Below are positions 1 through 7,224 of a stretch of 42,231 bases of DNA, in pieces; position 1 is the stretch's first letter, and the number at the start of each line of letters is the position of its first letter. The stretch is taken from the IMG/VR virus record IMGVR_UViG_3300012954_000020, positions 1-42,231 of that record; one strand, 5' to 3'. The stretch is from a virus. The position numbers were made by a program, and so were the translations under genes. The notes below the pieces were generated by a model, which did not search any database, was not told the origin of the DNA, and saw only the letters and a program-made list of their open reading frames with translations.

Positions 1-1007
1 ACTCTTACTTGTGAAAATATATCATCATAGTTTACTTTTGATTCATATGCAACAGTTAATGCTAGTTCAATCAAACCAAGTTTATCTTCTAATGCGTCAA
101 CAATTTCTACGTCTTGTATGTTGTAATCAATAAATTTTTGAAAATCTTTTGTGTAAAAATCTTTAAATGTATCATAAGGATTTTCGTTCTTGTTTTTACC
201 TAGTTCTATTTCGCCAATATAATCTAGTTTATAACTTTCTTGTCTTGTTGGTATAAACCATCTATAACAATCTAGATAATCTAACATTACAATACCTTTT
301 AAAGTATATGTTGTTTGTGGTCTACCTCTTACCATAATCTCGTTCTTTTCAATCATATTCCAAGGCGACATCTTGTTTGCAACTTTTTCATTTGCAACCA
401 ATTTAATTCTATTCATCAAGTAAGGTAAGTCAAAAAATTTAGTATTCCAACCAGTGATAACGTCTGGATAATTTTTTAACCAAAATTTCATAAACTCCAT
501 AAGTAAATGATTTTCTGATTTACATTTTACATAAGTCACATCTGTTCTATCTGTATGATAGTCACCAGTTCCCCATGTTAATATTTGTTTGTTAGTTTGA
601 TTTTTAACTGTAATACAAAGTAATTCTTCTATTGGATTTTCTACATCAGGAAAGCCATCTTCACAGGTAGTTTCTATATCTATTGTAAATATTTTAATAT
701 ATTTTTTATCCCAATCAATCTTATTAGGAAATTGTTCGTTTATATATTGATAATGAAATCTCTCTAGACCATAGATAGGAGAGTTTTGAGTTGCAACATC
801 ACGTCTAAATCTTCTAGCGTCATTGATGTTTTTAAATTTTATAGGATTTAGATTTCTATTATCTAAAGTTTTAAATTTAGATTGATTTTTAGTAAGTGAA
901 TATAATGTAGGACCAAAGTCTATCTTTTCTTTATAGTCTTTGCCATCATGTATACCTCTTACTAGAAGTTTACCTTTGTGTTCTATAACTGATTTATAAA
1001 AGTTCAT
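1..1007 (-). CDS. 43: DNA polymerase gp43, N-terminal part (cut by window edge)
   Basis: This is the first 335 residues of a T4-type family B DNA polymerase; the rest lies beyond the left edge. The visible part is the N-terminal and 3'-5' exonuclease region. Exo I reads DIE at residues 110-112, Exo II ends in FDLPYL with the metal-binding Asp near 194, and Exo III is YNIQD at 296-300. All expected proofreading acidic residues are present. The start overlaps the end of the ferredoxin gene by 14 bases; an adjacent ATG one codon upstream is equally possible, and no clear ribosome binding site separates them. It follows the Sm-like and ferredoxin genes and would be co-transcribed with them. The polymerase domain cannot be assessed here. 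Confidence 0.96.
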   Translation of the reverse strand, partial: MNFYKSVIEHKGKLLVRGIHDGKDYKEKIDFGPTLYSLTKNQSKFKTLDNRNLNPIKFKNINDARRFRRDVATQNSPIYGLERFHYQYINEQFPNKIDWDKKYIKIFTIDIETTCEDGFPDVENPIEELLCITVKNQTNKQILTWGTGDYHTDRTDVTYVKCKSENHLLMEFMKFWLKNYPDVITGWNTKFFDLPYLMNRIKLVANEKVANKMSPWNMIEKNEIMVRGRPQTTYTLKGIVMLDYLDCYRWFIPTRQESYKLDYIGEIELGKNKNENPYDTFKDFYTKDFQKFIDYNIQDVEIVDALEDKLGLIELALTVAYESKVNYDDIFSQVR

Positions 1008-1326
1008 CATCAATTAAATGTAAAGTTATACCATCAAGTTCTTTAGTTAAAGATACTTGACAACTCAATCTACTAATACCTTTCTTATAACTCTTTTCAT
1101 ATTCTAATATTGTTTGTTCGGTACTATTATAATCTATTTCGCCTAATTTGTCAATCCAGGCATTGCCTACGTATAAGTGACAAGTACCACAAGCACAACA
1201 ACCACCACAAACAGCAGGTATTTCTTCCAAGTTTGCCTCTTTAGCAGCCTCCATTATAGTGAAACCGACAGGCACCTTTACTTGGACTTTTTCATTATTT
1301 GTCCTAATAAAGTTTACTGTAATCAA
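994..1326 (-). CDS. 2Fe-2S ferredoxin, adrenodoxin type
   Basis: The 110-residue protein is a [2Fe-2S] electron carrier. The cluster ligands fit the adrenodoxin/Isc-ferredoxin pattern C-x5-C-x2-C followed by a distant Cys: C40, C46, C49 and C89, with the typical H after the third ligand and the RLSCQ context around the fourth. An extra C43/C44 pair sits inside the loop. Such ferredoxins pass electrons in Fe-S cluster assembly or to oxygenases; the partner here is unknown, but this window also encodes a radical SAM protein. The start codon is TTG, overlapping the TGA stop of the Sm-like gene (TTGA), so translation is probably coupled. The gene overlaps gp43 downstream. Confidence 0.92.
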   Translation of the reverse strand: MITVNFIRTNNEKVQVKVPVGFTIMEAAKEANLEEIPAVCGGCCACGTCHLYVGNAWIDKLGEIDYNSTEQTILEYEKSYKKGISRLSCQVSLTKELDGITLHLIDDELL

Positions 1327-1628
1327 TTCGCCTCTGTAATTAAACTTTTCTTTGGTTGTAGTATTGAGCTTGTATTCTGCTCGTATGATTTTAAAATATT
1401 GTCTTTAGGTTCTGTCATAAAAACAATTTTATCTTTACCTACAGTGACAGTATCTTTTTTACCAAACGCATTATACAATGACATCATCAATTGTATTGGT
1501 TGTCCTGGTGCTGATTGTTGAGGTATAATTACGAAAGGGTTTTTTAAAGAAACACCTTGATCGTTTTCACCTACTTTGGCAATTACATCTTCGCCTGTAG
1601 ATAGTCTTAATATTTTCACTTTGTCCAT
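1323..1628 (-). CDS. Sm-like (LSm fold) protein, paralogue 1
   Basis: This 101-residue protein starts with a KILRLSTGEDVIAKV strand pattern and later has VGKDKIVFMTEP. The same order of motifs occurs in the gene at 17660-18106 (IIKLVNGDDIVAVV, then IPKDKIMTITTA), so the two are paralogues. The arrangement, a five-stranded barrel with a conserved G-D/E-D turn, matches the small Sm-like proteins known from cyanophage-type genomes. Sm-like proteins often form rings that bind RNA, but RNA binding here is inference. A sigma70-like promoter and an AGGAGAT ribosome binding site lie just upstream, so this gene probably leads the Sm-like, ferredoxin and gp43 transcript. Confidence 0.7.
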   Translation of the reverse strand: MDKVKILRLSTGEDVIAKVGENDQGVSLKNPFVIIPQQSAPGQPIQLMMSLYNAFGKKDTVTVGKDKIVFMTEPKDNILKSYEQNTSSILQPKKSLITEAN

Positions 1629-1645
1629 AATATCTCCTATAGTTC

Positions 1646-1674
1646 TTTATAACATATAACCTGTGAAATGGCAA
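1646..1674 (-). promoter_or_regulatory. sigma70-like promoter of the Sm-like/ferredoxin/gp43 operon
   Basis: On the minus strand TTGCCA (1669-1674) and TATAAA (1646-1651) are separated by 17 bp. The predicted start gives a short leader containing AGGAGAT before the ATG at 1628. It lies in the short gap after the RimK-like gene. Confidence 0.6.
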
Positions 1675-1676
1675 TG

Positions 1677-3140
1677 TTATTCTTTTTCAACCGGTCTTAA
1701 TCTTTTACTTAATACAAACGTTCTATTAGGGTTGACACCAATATTCATTTGACGCATTAATTCTCTATTTACTAGTAGATCGGAATGTGCTCTTGGTCTA
1801 CTATCTAAACCAACTTCTACCTCTTTATATGTAAAACCATTAAAGGTAATATCCATAAGAATCGTTGGTCTTGTTTCAGATGGCTCTTCACCCTCTGCAT
1901 TTGCTCTAAAAATTTTACTTATACCATGTCTTGGTTTACTATATGTTTTACCATCGTATTTCCATTTAACAATTTTTTCTTTACTTAAAATCTCATCGGC
2001 ATGTAAAGCACAGGCAGCCGCTCCGTTACCCGTATCAAATTTTGCCCTAACTTTTAAACCGTCTTCTAATTCTACCGTTTCTAACCAACCACTTTCTATT
2101 AGTGATTGTCTGTCCCAGTTAGTTCTATCTGATACATAATCTACCAGATATTCCATCATTTTTTCGCCGTCTATTCTACCAGATGGTTCTGGATCAGAAT
2201 AATAATCTTTGTATTGGTAACCTTGATAATCAGCACCTGATCCTGGACTACCATTGATTTCTAAAATGTATGGTTTTTTATTGTTTACTATATGGTCAAC
2301 TCCTACCATATATGCTTTTGAAGCTCTTGAAGCTTTTAAAACTAATTCGTGTTCTTCATCACTTAAAATATAAGGCATTGCCTCAGCGCCTCTATGTGTA
2401 TTTGATCTAAAGTCATATGAGCTATGTACTCTTTTTGTACTTGCAATAATTTTGTTATCTAATACAAAAGTTCTTACGTCAAACTTTGTTTCCATAAATT
2501 CTTGTATTAGTAGTTCAGCACCTAATTTCCACATCGCCTGTACTGTTGCAACCAGGCCTTCATAACTTTCAATCTTAACTACACCAACACCTTGTGTACC
2601 TGTTAATGTTTTTAATATTACAGGAAATTTACCACCAATTAAATCTAAACCTGTTCTTATATTCTTTTCGTTAGATATAAAAGCAGTTCTCGGTGTAGGT
2701 ATACCAAACTTCTCAAATAGTAAAGCTGATGTTAATTTATTATCACAAGTAAGCATAGCAGCTCTTGTGTTTAACATAAATGATTCTGAATTTTGAAAGG
2801 CAGATATTAAAGAAAGGCCAGCCTCATCTTCTACTGCACCACCTCTTGTTATACAAAGAGTATCTTTACCAACAAACGTATGTTCGCTGTTCTTACCATC
2901 GTAATTATAGACCGTAAGTGTCTTTTTATCTTCGTCTTTACCTGTTATGATTGTCGTTTTAGTGTTTACAATAACACATTTAATCTTCTTTTTTATACAA
3001 GCTTTTTCTATAAGTTCAACAGTAGAATCTTTATTAGGTTTATCTGAATCGTTTATAGTAAGTATAGCCACCGTAAATGGTTTATTTTTACGTGACTTTG
3101 TATTCTCTGTTATGTAATCTCTAAACTTCGGTATTTGCAT
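1677..3140 (-). CDS. RimK-like ATP-grasp ligase fused to RimB-like aspartic protease domain
   Basis: The 487-residue protein has two domains. Residues about 22-340 are an ATP-grasp amino-acid ligase close to RimK, the enzyme that adds glutamates to ribosomal protein S6: GTQGVGVV at 181-188, DFRSNTHRG at 243-251 and the metal-binding LEINGSPG at 293-300. Residues about 350-480 resemble the RimB family (so-called ATP-dependent zinc protease, retropepsin-like fold), with the DTG motif at 369-371 and a second conserved stretch near SDLLVNRE at 453-460. In bacteria RimK and RimB are separate proteins acting in the same pathway. The ATG overlaps the end of regA by 20 bases. The likely role is modification of host ribosomes or another acceptor; the substrate is not shown by the sequence. 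Confidence 0.87.
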   Translation of the reverse strand: MQIPKFRDYITENTKSRKNKPFTVAILTINDSDKPNKDSTVELIEKACIKKKIKCVIVNTKTTIITGKDEDKKTLTVYNYDGKNSEHTFVGKDTLCITRGGAVEDEAGLSLISAFQNSESFMLNTRAAMLTCDNKLTSALLFEKFGIPTPRTAFISNEKNIRTGLDLIGGKFPVILKTLTGTQGVGVVKIESYEGLVATVQAMWKLGAELLIQEFMETKFDVRTFVLDNKIIASTKRVHSSYDFRSNTHRGAEAMPYILSDEEHELVLKASRASKAYMVGVDHIVNNKKPYILEINGSPGSGADYQGYQYKDYYSDPEPSGRIDGEKMMEYLVDYVSDRTNWDRQSLIESGWLETVELEDGLKVRAKFDTGNGAAACALHADEILSKEKIVKWKYDGKTYSKPRHGISKIFRANAEGEEPSETRPTILMDITFNGFTYKEVEVGLDSRPRAHSDLLVNRELMRQMNIGVNPNRTFVLSKRLRPVEKE

Positions 3141-3564
3141 TATCAGTCTCTTTTACTACCTTTTTCCCTATGTTATATTTAGCGGATAATATCCACTCTT
3201 TTTTCTCTTTAAATGGTAATACTTTAATTTGTGATAATGGTGCCTTATTTTCCATTGCCGAATCTTTGTTGACAATATCTATTAATTTCCAGTCTTGTAA
3301 TAATACTGCAATCGTATTTCTACGTTGTATATCGTTATTAATAAGAGTTGCTTTCTTTCCGTCTAAAGCAAATAACTCTTTAAAATGTACTATGTAATAT
3401 TTACCTTGCTTGTGTAATATATGACAAGATTGAAATAATGTCTTGTCTTTCCTACTTGCGACACCAATTCTGGTAAGTGTCTCTCTAACTTTTAAAAAAT
3501 CATCTGGTTGAGTTAGAGTGACCTCTAACATGTCTTCCTGTGACCACTTAATTTCTTCATTCAT
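3121..3564 (-). CDS. regA: RegA translational repressor
   Basis: The 147-residue protein matches T4 RegA along most of its length. Shared stretches include FLKVRETLTRIG, LFQSCHILHKQGKYYIVHFKE and the RRNTIAVLLQDW segment. RegA binds start regions of early phage mRNAs and blocks their translation. It is about 25 residues longer than T4 RegA, with a Lys/Glu/Asn-rich C-terminal tail and a short N-terminal addition. It sits between gp62 and the RimK-like gene and not directly next to gene 43 as in T4. Its ATG overlaps the TGA of gp62 (ATGA), indicating translational coupling. Confidence 0.95.
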   Translation of the reverse strand: MNEEIKWSQEDMLEVTLTQPDDFLKVRETLTRIGVASRKDKTLFQSCHILHKQGKYYIVHFKELFALDGKKATLINNDIQRRNTIAVLLQDWKLIDIVNKDSAMENKAPLSQIKVLPFKEKKEWILSAKYNIGKKVVKETDNANTEV

Positions 3565-3953
3565 CTAGTTCTCCCGCCTTTATATGTGGCTTGTTTAATC
3601 TTTTCTAATTGTTCTTTTGTGAGTATTTGTAAAGCCTGCTTTGCCTTCTCATTACTATAACCATAATACTCCTTAACATTTTCCAAATCATGCAGCTTTT
3701 GTTGTTTGATCCACTTACCTCCAAAACGCTTCTTTGGTCTTATACTATTTAGTAAAAATGTAAACTGTATATCCTTATCCATGAAGTGATAACCGTTCAT
3801 TTCATTGGCATGTGGAAGTGTGTCAATAAACATTGATAAACACTTGTTGATTACATATGGTGGGTATTTCTTTTTCCAGGCGATATCGGTGGAGTCCAAA
3901 AGCTTTTCTTTTGTCTCATTAATTGCCTTCAAATAATCTTTCAATTCGTACAT
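3561..3953 (-). CDS. 62: clamp loader small subunit gp62
   Basis: This 130-residue protein has the shortened gp62 form found in marine T4-like phages. The conserved signature is YPPYVINKCLSMF, then a MNGYHFMD segment and RPKKRFGGKWIK. Together with gp44 it loads the gp45 sliding clamp. T4 gp62 is 187 residues. Position, directly upstream of regA, is as in T4. The ATG lies only eight bases after the CCA end of tRNA-Thr and no Shine-Dalgarno is visible, so tRNA 3' processing would leave an almost leaderless message. Confidence 0.85.
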   Translation of the reverse strand: MYELKDYLKAINETKEKLLDSTDIAWKKKYPPYVINKCLSMFIDTLPHANEMNGYHFMDKDIQFTFLLNSIRPKKRFGGKWIKQQKLHDLENVKEYYGYSNEKAKQALQILTKEQLEKIKQATYKGGRTR

Positions 3954-3961
3954 AATAATTC

Positions 3962-4037
3962 TGGTGCCCTTTGTCCGAGTCGAACAGACGACCTACTGAT
4001 TACAAATCAGTTGCTCTACCAGCTGAGCTAAAAGGGC
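3962..4037 (-). tRNA. tRNA-Thr(UGU)
   Basis: A 76-nt cloverleaf with a 7-bp acceptor stem (GCCCTTT/AAAGGGC), D-arm GCTCAGCTGGTAGAGC, anticodon loop TTTGTAA (anticodon TGT), T-loop TTCGACT and an encoded CCA. All canonical features are present. It lies between gp62 and a small ORF inside the clamp-loader cluster and has no visible promoter of its own, so it is probably cut from the replication transcript. The anticodon reads ACA, a codon common in AT-rich genes. Confidence 0.96.
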
Positions 4038-4045
4038 TATTCCTT

Positions 4046-4210
4046 TCATCTAATTCCGTGTCGTTTTTCGTGGTCTCTTTTGCCTTTATTCATGCCCATG
4101 TAATACTCGCCTGGCTCATAATCCCAAACTTTTCCATGATGACCTCTTATGTCAGCCCAAAGCATTCTCAATTTTACTAAACACACTCTAAACAGCGTTC
4201 TTTTTGCCAT
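4046..4210 (-). CDS. small basic protein of unknown function
   Basis: A 54-residue basic protein is predicted from the ATG at 4210 (MAKRTLFRVCLVKL...). It contains aromatic and Gly residues in the middle (WDYEPGEYYMG) and a Lys/Arg/His-rich end. A longer reading from 4267 would overlap the upstream gene by 80 bases and has no better start, so I chose 4210. It overlaps the GIY-YIG-like ORF by 23 bases and ends eight bases before tRNA-Thr. I do not recognise a family. It may be real, because its end is packed tightly against the tRNA. Confidence 0.5.
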   Translation of the reverse strand: MAKRTLFRVCLVKLRMLWADIRGHHGKVWDYEPGEYYMGMNKGKRDHEKRHGIR

Positions 4211-4853
4211 GTTTCTTCTCAAATTCTTCTTGTTGTTTTTGTTTTTCTCTTTCGTTAGCTTTAACAACCTGTATTATATCCCAAGCATAATTACTAACTG
4301 GTACTCGTTGTTCTTGCTGTAATTTTAAAAGGCGTCTGCCTTTTTTCTGGTATTTAGTTAAATAAAACCTTGAGCGTTCTTTACTATATCTTTTGCCTTT
4401 AGCAAAAACACCAGCTCTGGTAACTATCATGGCCACCTCTCCTGGAATATAAGTACAAGGTTTTCTATCGTCTCTAATGTCTTTTGTACCGTCAAGAGTA
4501 CCATATTCATACGTGATATCTTTAACATCATTACTTTTAGTTTTGACCTTGTTCATCACTTCTAATAATATCTTCTCTGCTTTTTGTACATCTTCTATTT
4601 TAGTACCTATCTCAAACTGTTCGGTAGAGGTCTTCCACAATTTATAGTATTTCTTTAAGTATTCTAAAAGCTCGCCTTCAGCTTTAGTTAAGAAGTTAGG
4701 TTTAACTTCTTTTAAGTAATCAAAAGTAATATTGGCGTTTGTAGTTTTATATCTATCTTCTCGCTCTTTTTTATCTGTCGTTTTACCTACTGTCAGGAAA
4801 TATATTCCTGATTTCATGTCTAACTGAAAGAAACCGTATAACCAAGCAATCAT
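4188..4853 (-). CDS. putative GIY-YIG-like (T5orf172-type) domain protein
   Basis: The 221-residue protein begins with a hydrophobic strand, GFFQL, then GIYFLTVGKTT and DRYKTTNAN. This resembles the degenerate GIY-YIG fold of T5orf172-type nucleases, where a VGKT-R pattern is followed by an acidic helix; here AEGELLEYLKKYY and then TSTEQFEIG fit that order. The C-terminal half is Lys/Arg-rich and ends in a charged helix. The ATG overlaps the TGA of gp44 (ATGA). T4 has no gene at this place between 44 and 62, so this is an inserted gene. It could be a homing or repair nuclease, or a catalytically dead relative; the family match is by motif only. Confidence 0.45.
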   Translation of the reverse strand: MIAWLYGFFQLDMKSGIYFLTVGKTTDKKEREDRYKTTNANITFDYLKEVKPNFLTKAEGELLEYLKKYYKLWKTSTEQFEIGTKIEDVQKAEKILLEVMNKVKTKSNDVKDITYEYGTLDGTKDIRDDRKPCTYIPGEVAMIVTRAGVFAKGKRYSKERSRFYLTKYQKKGRRLLKLQQEQRVPVSNYAWDIIQVVKANEREKQKQQEEFEKKHGKKNAV

Positions 4854-5794
4854 TTAAATTTACAGTTGGCCATGATTTCAGTTAAACAAGCTATTGTATT
4901 GATCTCATGGTCTGCTACAAAAGCCGCTTTATACTGATAACCAGCGATGATTAATATTGCTTGAGGTACAGATTTAGGGTCTAAACTTTGATATAAACTA
5001 TCATAGACACCTCTGAACAAGTCTGTAGAATCCATATCTAAATGGTTTACCACCCACTTTCTCATACTGTCAAACTCTTTATTCTTTAGATTGTTCATAA
5101 GATTTTTATAGTCGGTCTCCTTTAAATTAAATAGAATACCACTGTCAATCTTACCACGTACAGAATATCTTTGTAGTTCGTTTATAGTTCTACGAAAATC
5201 TGGATAATGTTTTTCAATCAATTGAGCCAATATCTTTTTATCATACTCAATATCTTGTTCTTTCAATATAACTTCCATACGTTTCATAAAAGCAATAGCA
5301 GTCTTTTTAACTTGACCATTAGTGACTTTGAAATCAATTACGGTACAACGACTATGTAAGGCTGGTATGATTTTATGTTTATAATTACAAGTAAATATAA
5401 ATCTACAATTATTATAATAACTTTCTATGAAATTTCTCAAAGCAGGTTGTACTGATTCGGCGTTCATATAATCTGCCTCATCAATTATAACTACTTTGTG
5501 TTTAGACTCTGTATTAAATGATACAGTTGTTGCAAAGTTTTTTATCTTATTCCTCAACGTATCTATTTGACGGCCTTCATCTGAACCATTGATTACAATA
5601 TAATCTAAATTCAATTGATCACATAAAGCACGTGCAACAGTTGTCTTACCAGTACCGGCAGTACCAGTTAATAACATATTTGGTAATTCTTTTTTAGATA
5701 AAAACTCTAGAAAGGTTTTCTTGGTATCATCTGAAAGAATACAATCATCTATTGTTTTAGGTCGGTATTGTTCAACCCATAAAAAATCGGTCAT
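4850..5794 (-). CDS. 44: clamp loader large subunit gp44 (AAA+)
   Basis: This 314-residue AAA+ ATPase (T4 gp44 is 319) has Walker A GTAGTGKTT at 44-52, Walker B VVIIDEAD at 101-108 and the clamp-loader SRC motif at 148-150, which provides the arginine finger between subunits. With gp62 it opens and closes the gp45 ring around primed DNA. It follows gp45 with an 11-base gap, preserving the T4 order 45-44, but gp62 is separated from it by the GIY-YIG-like gene, a small ORF and a tRNA. Confidence 0.97.
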   Translation of the reverse strand: MTDFLWVEQYRPKTIDDCILSDDTKKTFLEFLSKKELPNMLLTGTAGTGKTTVARALCDQLNLDYIVINGSDEGRQIDTLRNKIKNFATTVSFNTESKHKVVIIDEADYMNAESVQPALRNFIESYYNNCRFIFTCNYKHKIIPALHSRCTVIDFKVTNGQVKKTAIAFMKRMEVILKEQDIEYDKKILAQLIEKHYPDFRRTINELQRYSVRGKIDSGILFNLKETDYKNLMNNLKNKEFDSMRKWVVNHLDMDSTDLFRGVYDSLYQSLDPKSVPQAILIIAGYQYKAAFVADHEINTIACLTEIMANCKFK

Positions 5795-5805
5795 TGTCTA
5801 ACTCC

Positions 5806-6471
5806 TTAAAATATAGAGTCAGGTTCTAATGCGATCCAATATTGAACGTTCTTACCTCTAGATATGAAACTAGAAATCTTTTGTTTACTGATTGCCACAT
5901 CGTAATCATCAGGTATCATTTTAAAGTTTTCTGATTTAAAATAAGCAGTAAACTTAACATCTGATTCTATAAGTGGTATAGATACTTCGTTAGAAGTTTT
6001 ATCTTTTTTATCAGAAGCCACAAGATTAATAGTTTTACCATTACCTATAACAGATACATCTGGTAAATTTAACGTAGCAACACCCTTATGTAATTCTGCC
6101 AAGTCATCGTTCTTTAATGTAAACGTGACATGTTTATCTGGCATATTTATTTTGTTAGGTGTAAACACTGTAGATTTATCAGAAAAATAATACTTAATCT
6201 GTTTTCTAGCGTTTTTTGACTCAACGATAGTCATAGAAGCACCACCATTAAATTTAAGTTCAGGCTTACTGAATAAGTCTAATGATCTTAAAAATTTTGG
6301 TAAGTCATAGATAGCAAACTCGCTATCAAACTTCTCTTTAATCTCGGCCTCTGCCAAGATATTTCTCATATTGGAAATAGTTTGTATTTTACTTCCTGGC
6401 TTAATTAATATATTCTGATTTATATCAGAAAAATTTTTAAGCATTGCGATTGTCTCTGTTGACAAGTTCAT
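5806..6471 (-). CDS. 45: sliding clamp gp45
   Basis: At 221 residues (T4: 228) the protein has the gp45 start MNLSTETIAMLKNFSDIN, a DLPKFLRSLDLF segment matching the clamp interdomain region, and the WIALEPDSIF end like T4 ALEADS. The trimeric clamp gives processivity to gp43 and, in T4, activates late transcription through gp55. An AAAAGGAGTG ribosome binding site precedes the ATG. The unusual tRNA-Gly(UCC) and its promoter lie directly upstream, so clamp mRNA may be made as a tRNA-clamp transcript. Confidence 0.94.
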   Translation of the reverse strand: MNLSTETIAMLKNFSDINQNILIKPGSKIQTISNMRNILAEAEIKEKFDSEFAIYDLPKFLRSLDLFSKPELKFNGGASMTIVESKNARKQIKYYFSDKSTVFTPNKINMPDKHVTFTLKNDDLAELHKGVATLNLPDVSVIGNGKTINLVASDKKDKTSNEVSIPLIESDVKFTAYFKSENFKMIPDDYDVAISKQKISSFISRGKNVQYWIALEPDSIF

Positions 6472-6501
6472 AATTTAATCACTCCTTTTCATAATTTAAT
6501 T

Positions 6502-6575
6502 TGGAGCGGATACTTGGTACTGCCCCAAGTTCTACTGGTTGGAAACCAATCATAATACTTTTATACGATATCCGC
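6502..6575 (-). tRNA. aberrant tRNA-Gly(UCC) or tRNA-like RNA
   Basis: A 74-nt tRNA-shaped sequence. The acceptor stem is a perfect 7 bp (GCGGATA/TATCCGC) with an encoded CCA, the anticodon stem is ATTGG/CCAGT around loop TTTCCAA (anticodon TCC, Gly), and the T-stem is a perfect 5 bp (CTTGG/CCAAG). The T-loop is GGCAGTA where TTCGANN is expected, the D-loop lacks the GG pair, and the D-stem is weak (G-U, U-A, A-U and a U-U mismatch). Standard scanners may miss it. A sigma70-like promoter is placed so that transcription starts one base before the tRNA. It is either a decaying tRNA or a specialised Gly tRNA with altered elbow contacts. Confidence 0.75.
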
Positions 6576-6582
6576 ATTTTTG

Positions 6583-6611
6583 ATCCTATACTAGATCAAT
6601 TAAAAAGTCAA
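6583..6611 (-). promoter_or_regulatory. sigma70-like promoter of the tRNA-Gly(UCC)/gp45 unit
   Basis: TTGACT (6606-6611) and TAGGAT (6583-6588) lie 17 bp apart on the minus strand. The predicted start is at about 6576, one base upstream of the tRNA 5' end. It overlaps no gene and follows the end of the peroxiredoxin gene. Confidence 0.7.
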
Positions 6612-6614
6612 GCC

Positions 6615-7160
6615 TCAAATTGACCTCTTAATTTCTTCACTTTGTAAATAAGATAAAACGTTTTCTGGAGAAGAAACACCATATGGATCCGAAGGATCGT
6701 TGATATCTCTACCAGGTTCTATAAACATTTTTTCTACTTCACCATCATTTATTACAGCTGCATACCTCCAAGAACGGTAACCGAAACCAATGGCCTCTTT
6801 GGTAACTAACATGTCTAATGCTTTTGTTAGTTCGCCATTACCATCAGGTATCATCTTAACGTTTTTTACGTCTGAAGCATGAGCCCAAGCATTCATTACA
6901 TACGAATCATTTACTGAACAGCAATAGATTTCATCTATGCCTTGTATCTTAAATGCTTTGTAATTTTGTTCAAAACCAGGTAATTGTTGTGACGTACAAG
7001 TAGGTGTAAAAGCACCTGGCAAACTGAATAAAACAACCTTTCTATTTTGAAATAGATTTGTAGTAGTTATATCCACCCACTTTCCGTTTTCAAAGGTACA
7101 CTCGCCGTTTTCTGCAAGATCGCCTACCCTTGTTTTAAATGTTATATTTGGTATTCTCAT
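6615..7160 (-). CDS. peroxiredoxin, Prx5 type
   Basis: The 181-residue protein has the peroxiredoxin active site P48-x3-T52-x2-C55 within LPGAFTPTCTSQQLPGFE, which is the wording typical of the Prx5/AhpE-like group, and a later RYAAVINDGEVEKMFIEPG stretch that matches the same family. It reduces hydrogen peroxide and organic peroxides, using a thiol donor. It lacks the C-terminal glutaredoxin domain found in some bacterial Prx5 fusions. It sits between Hsp20 and the tRNA-Gly/gp45 unit, so it is placed with stress-related genes. A sigma70-like promoter and an AAAGGAG site precede it; the -10 box and the Shine-Dalgarno partly overlap. Confidence 0.92.
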   Translation of the reverse strand: MRIPNITFKTRVGDLAENGECTFENGKWVDITTTNLFQNRKVVLFSLPGAFTPTCTSQQLPGFEQNYKAFKIQGIDEIYCCSVNDSYVMNAWAHASDVKNVKMIPDGNGELTKALDMLVTKEAIGFGYRSWRYAAVINDGEVEKMFIEPGRDINDPSDPYGVSSPENVLSYLQSEEIKRSI

Positions 7161-7171
7161 AATATATCTCC

Positions 7172-7200
7172 TTTATATCACATGAGAGTGAGGAAGTCAA
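7172..7200 (-). promoter_or_regulatory. sigma70-like promoter of the peroxiredoxin gene
   Basis: TTGACT (7195-7200), a 17-bp spacer and TATAAA (7172-7177) lie on the minus strand. The usual start distance puts +1 near 7165, which would leave the GGAG just outside the message; read-through from Hsp20 would include it. An imperfect inverted repeat (AGAGTGTGAGG and CCTCACTCT, about 7183-7215) spans the -35 region and could be an operator or a leader hairpin. Confidence 0.6.
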
Positions 7201-7224
7201 TGCTCCCTCACACTCTATTAAAAA

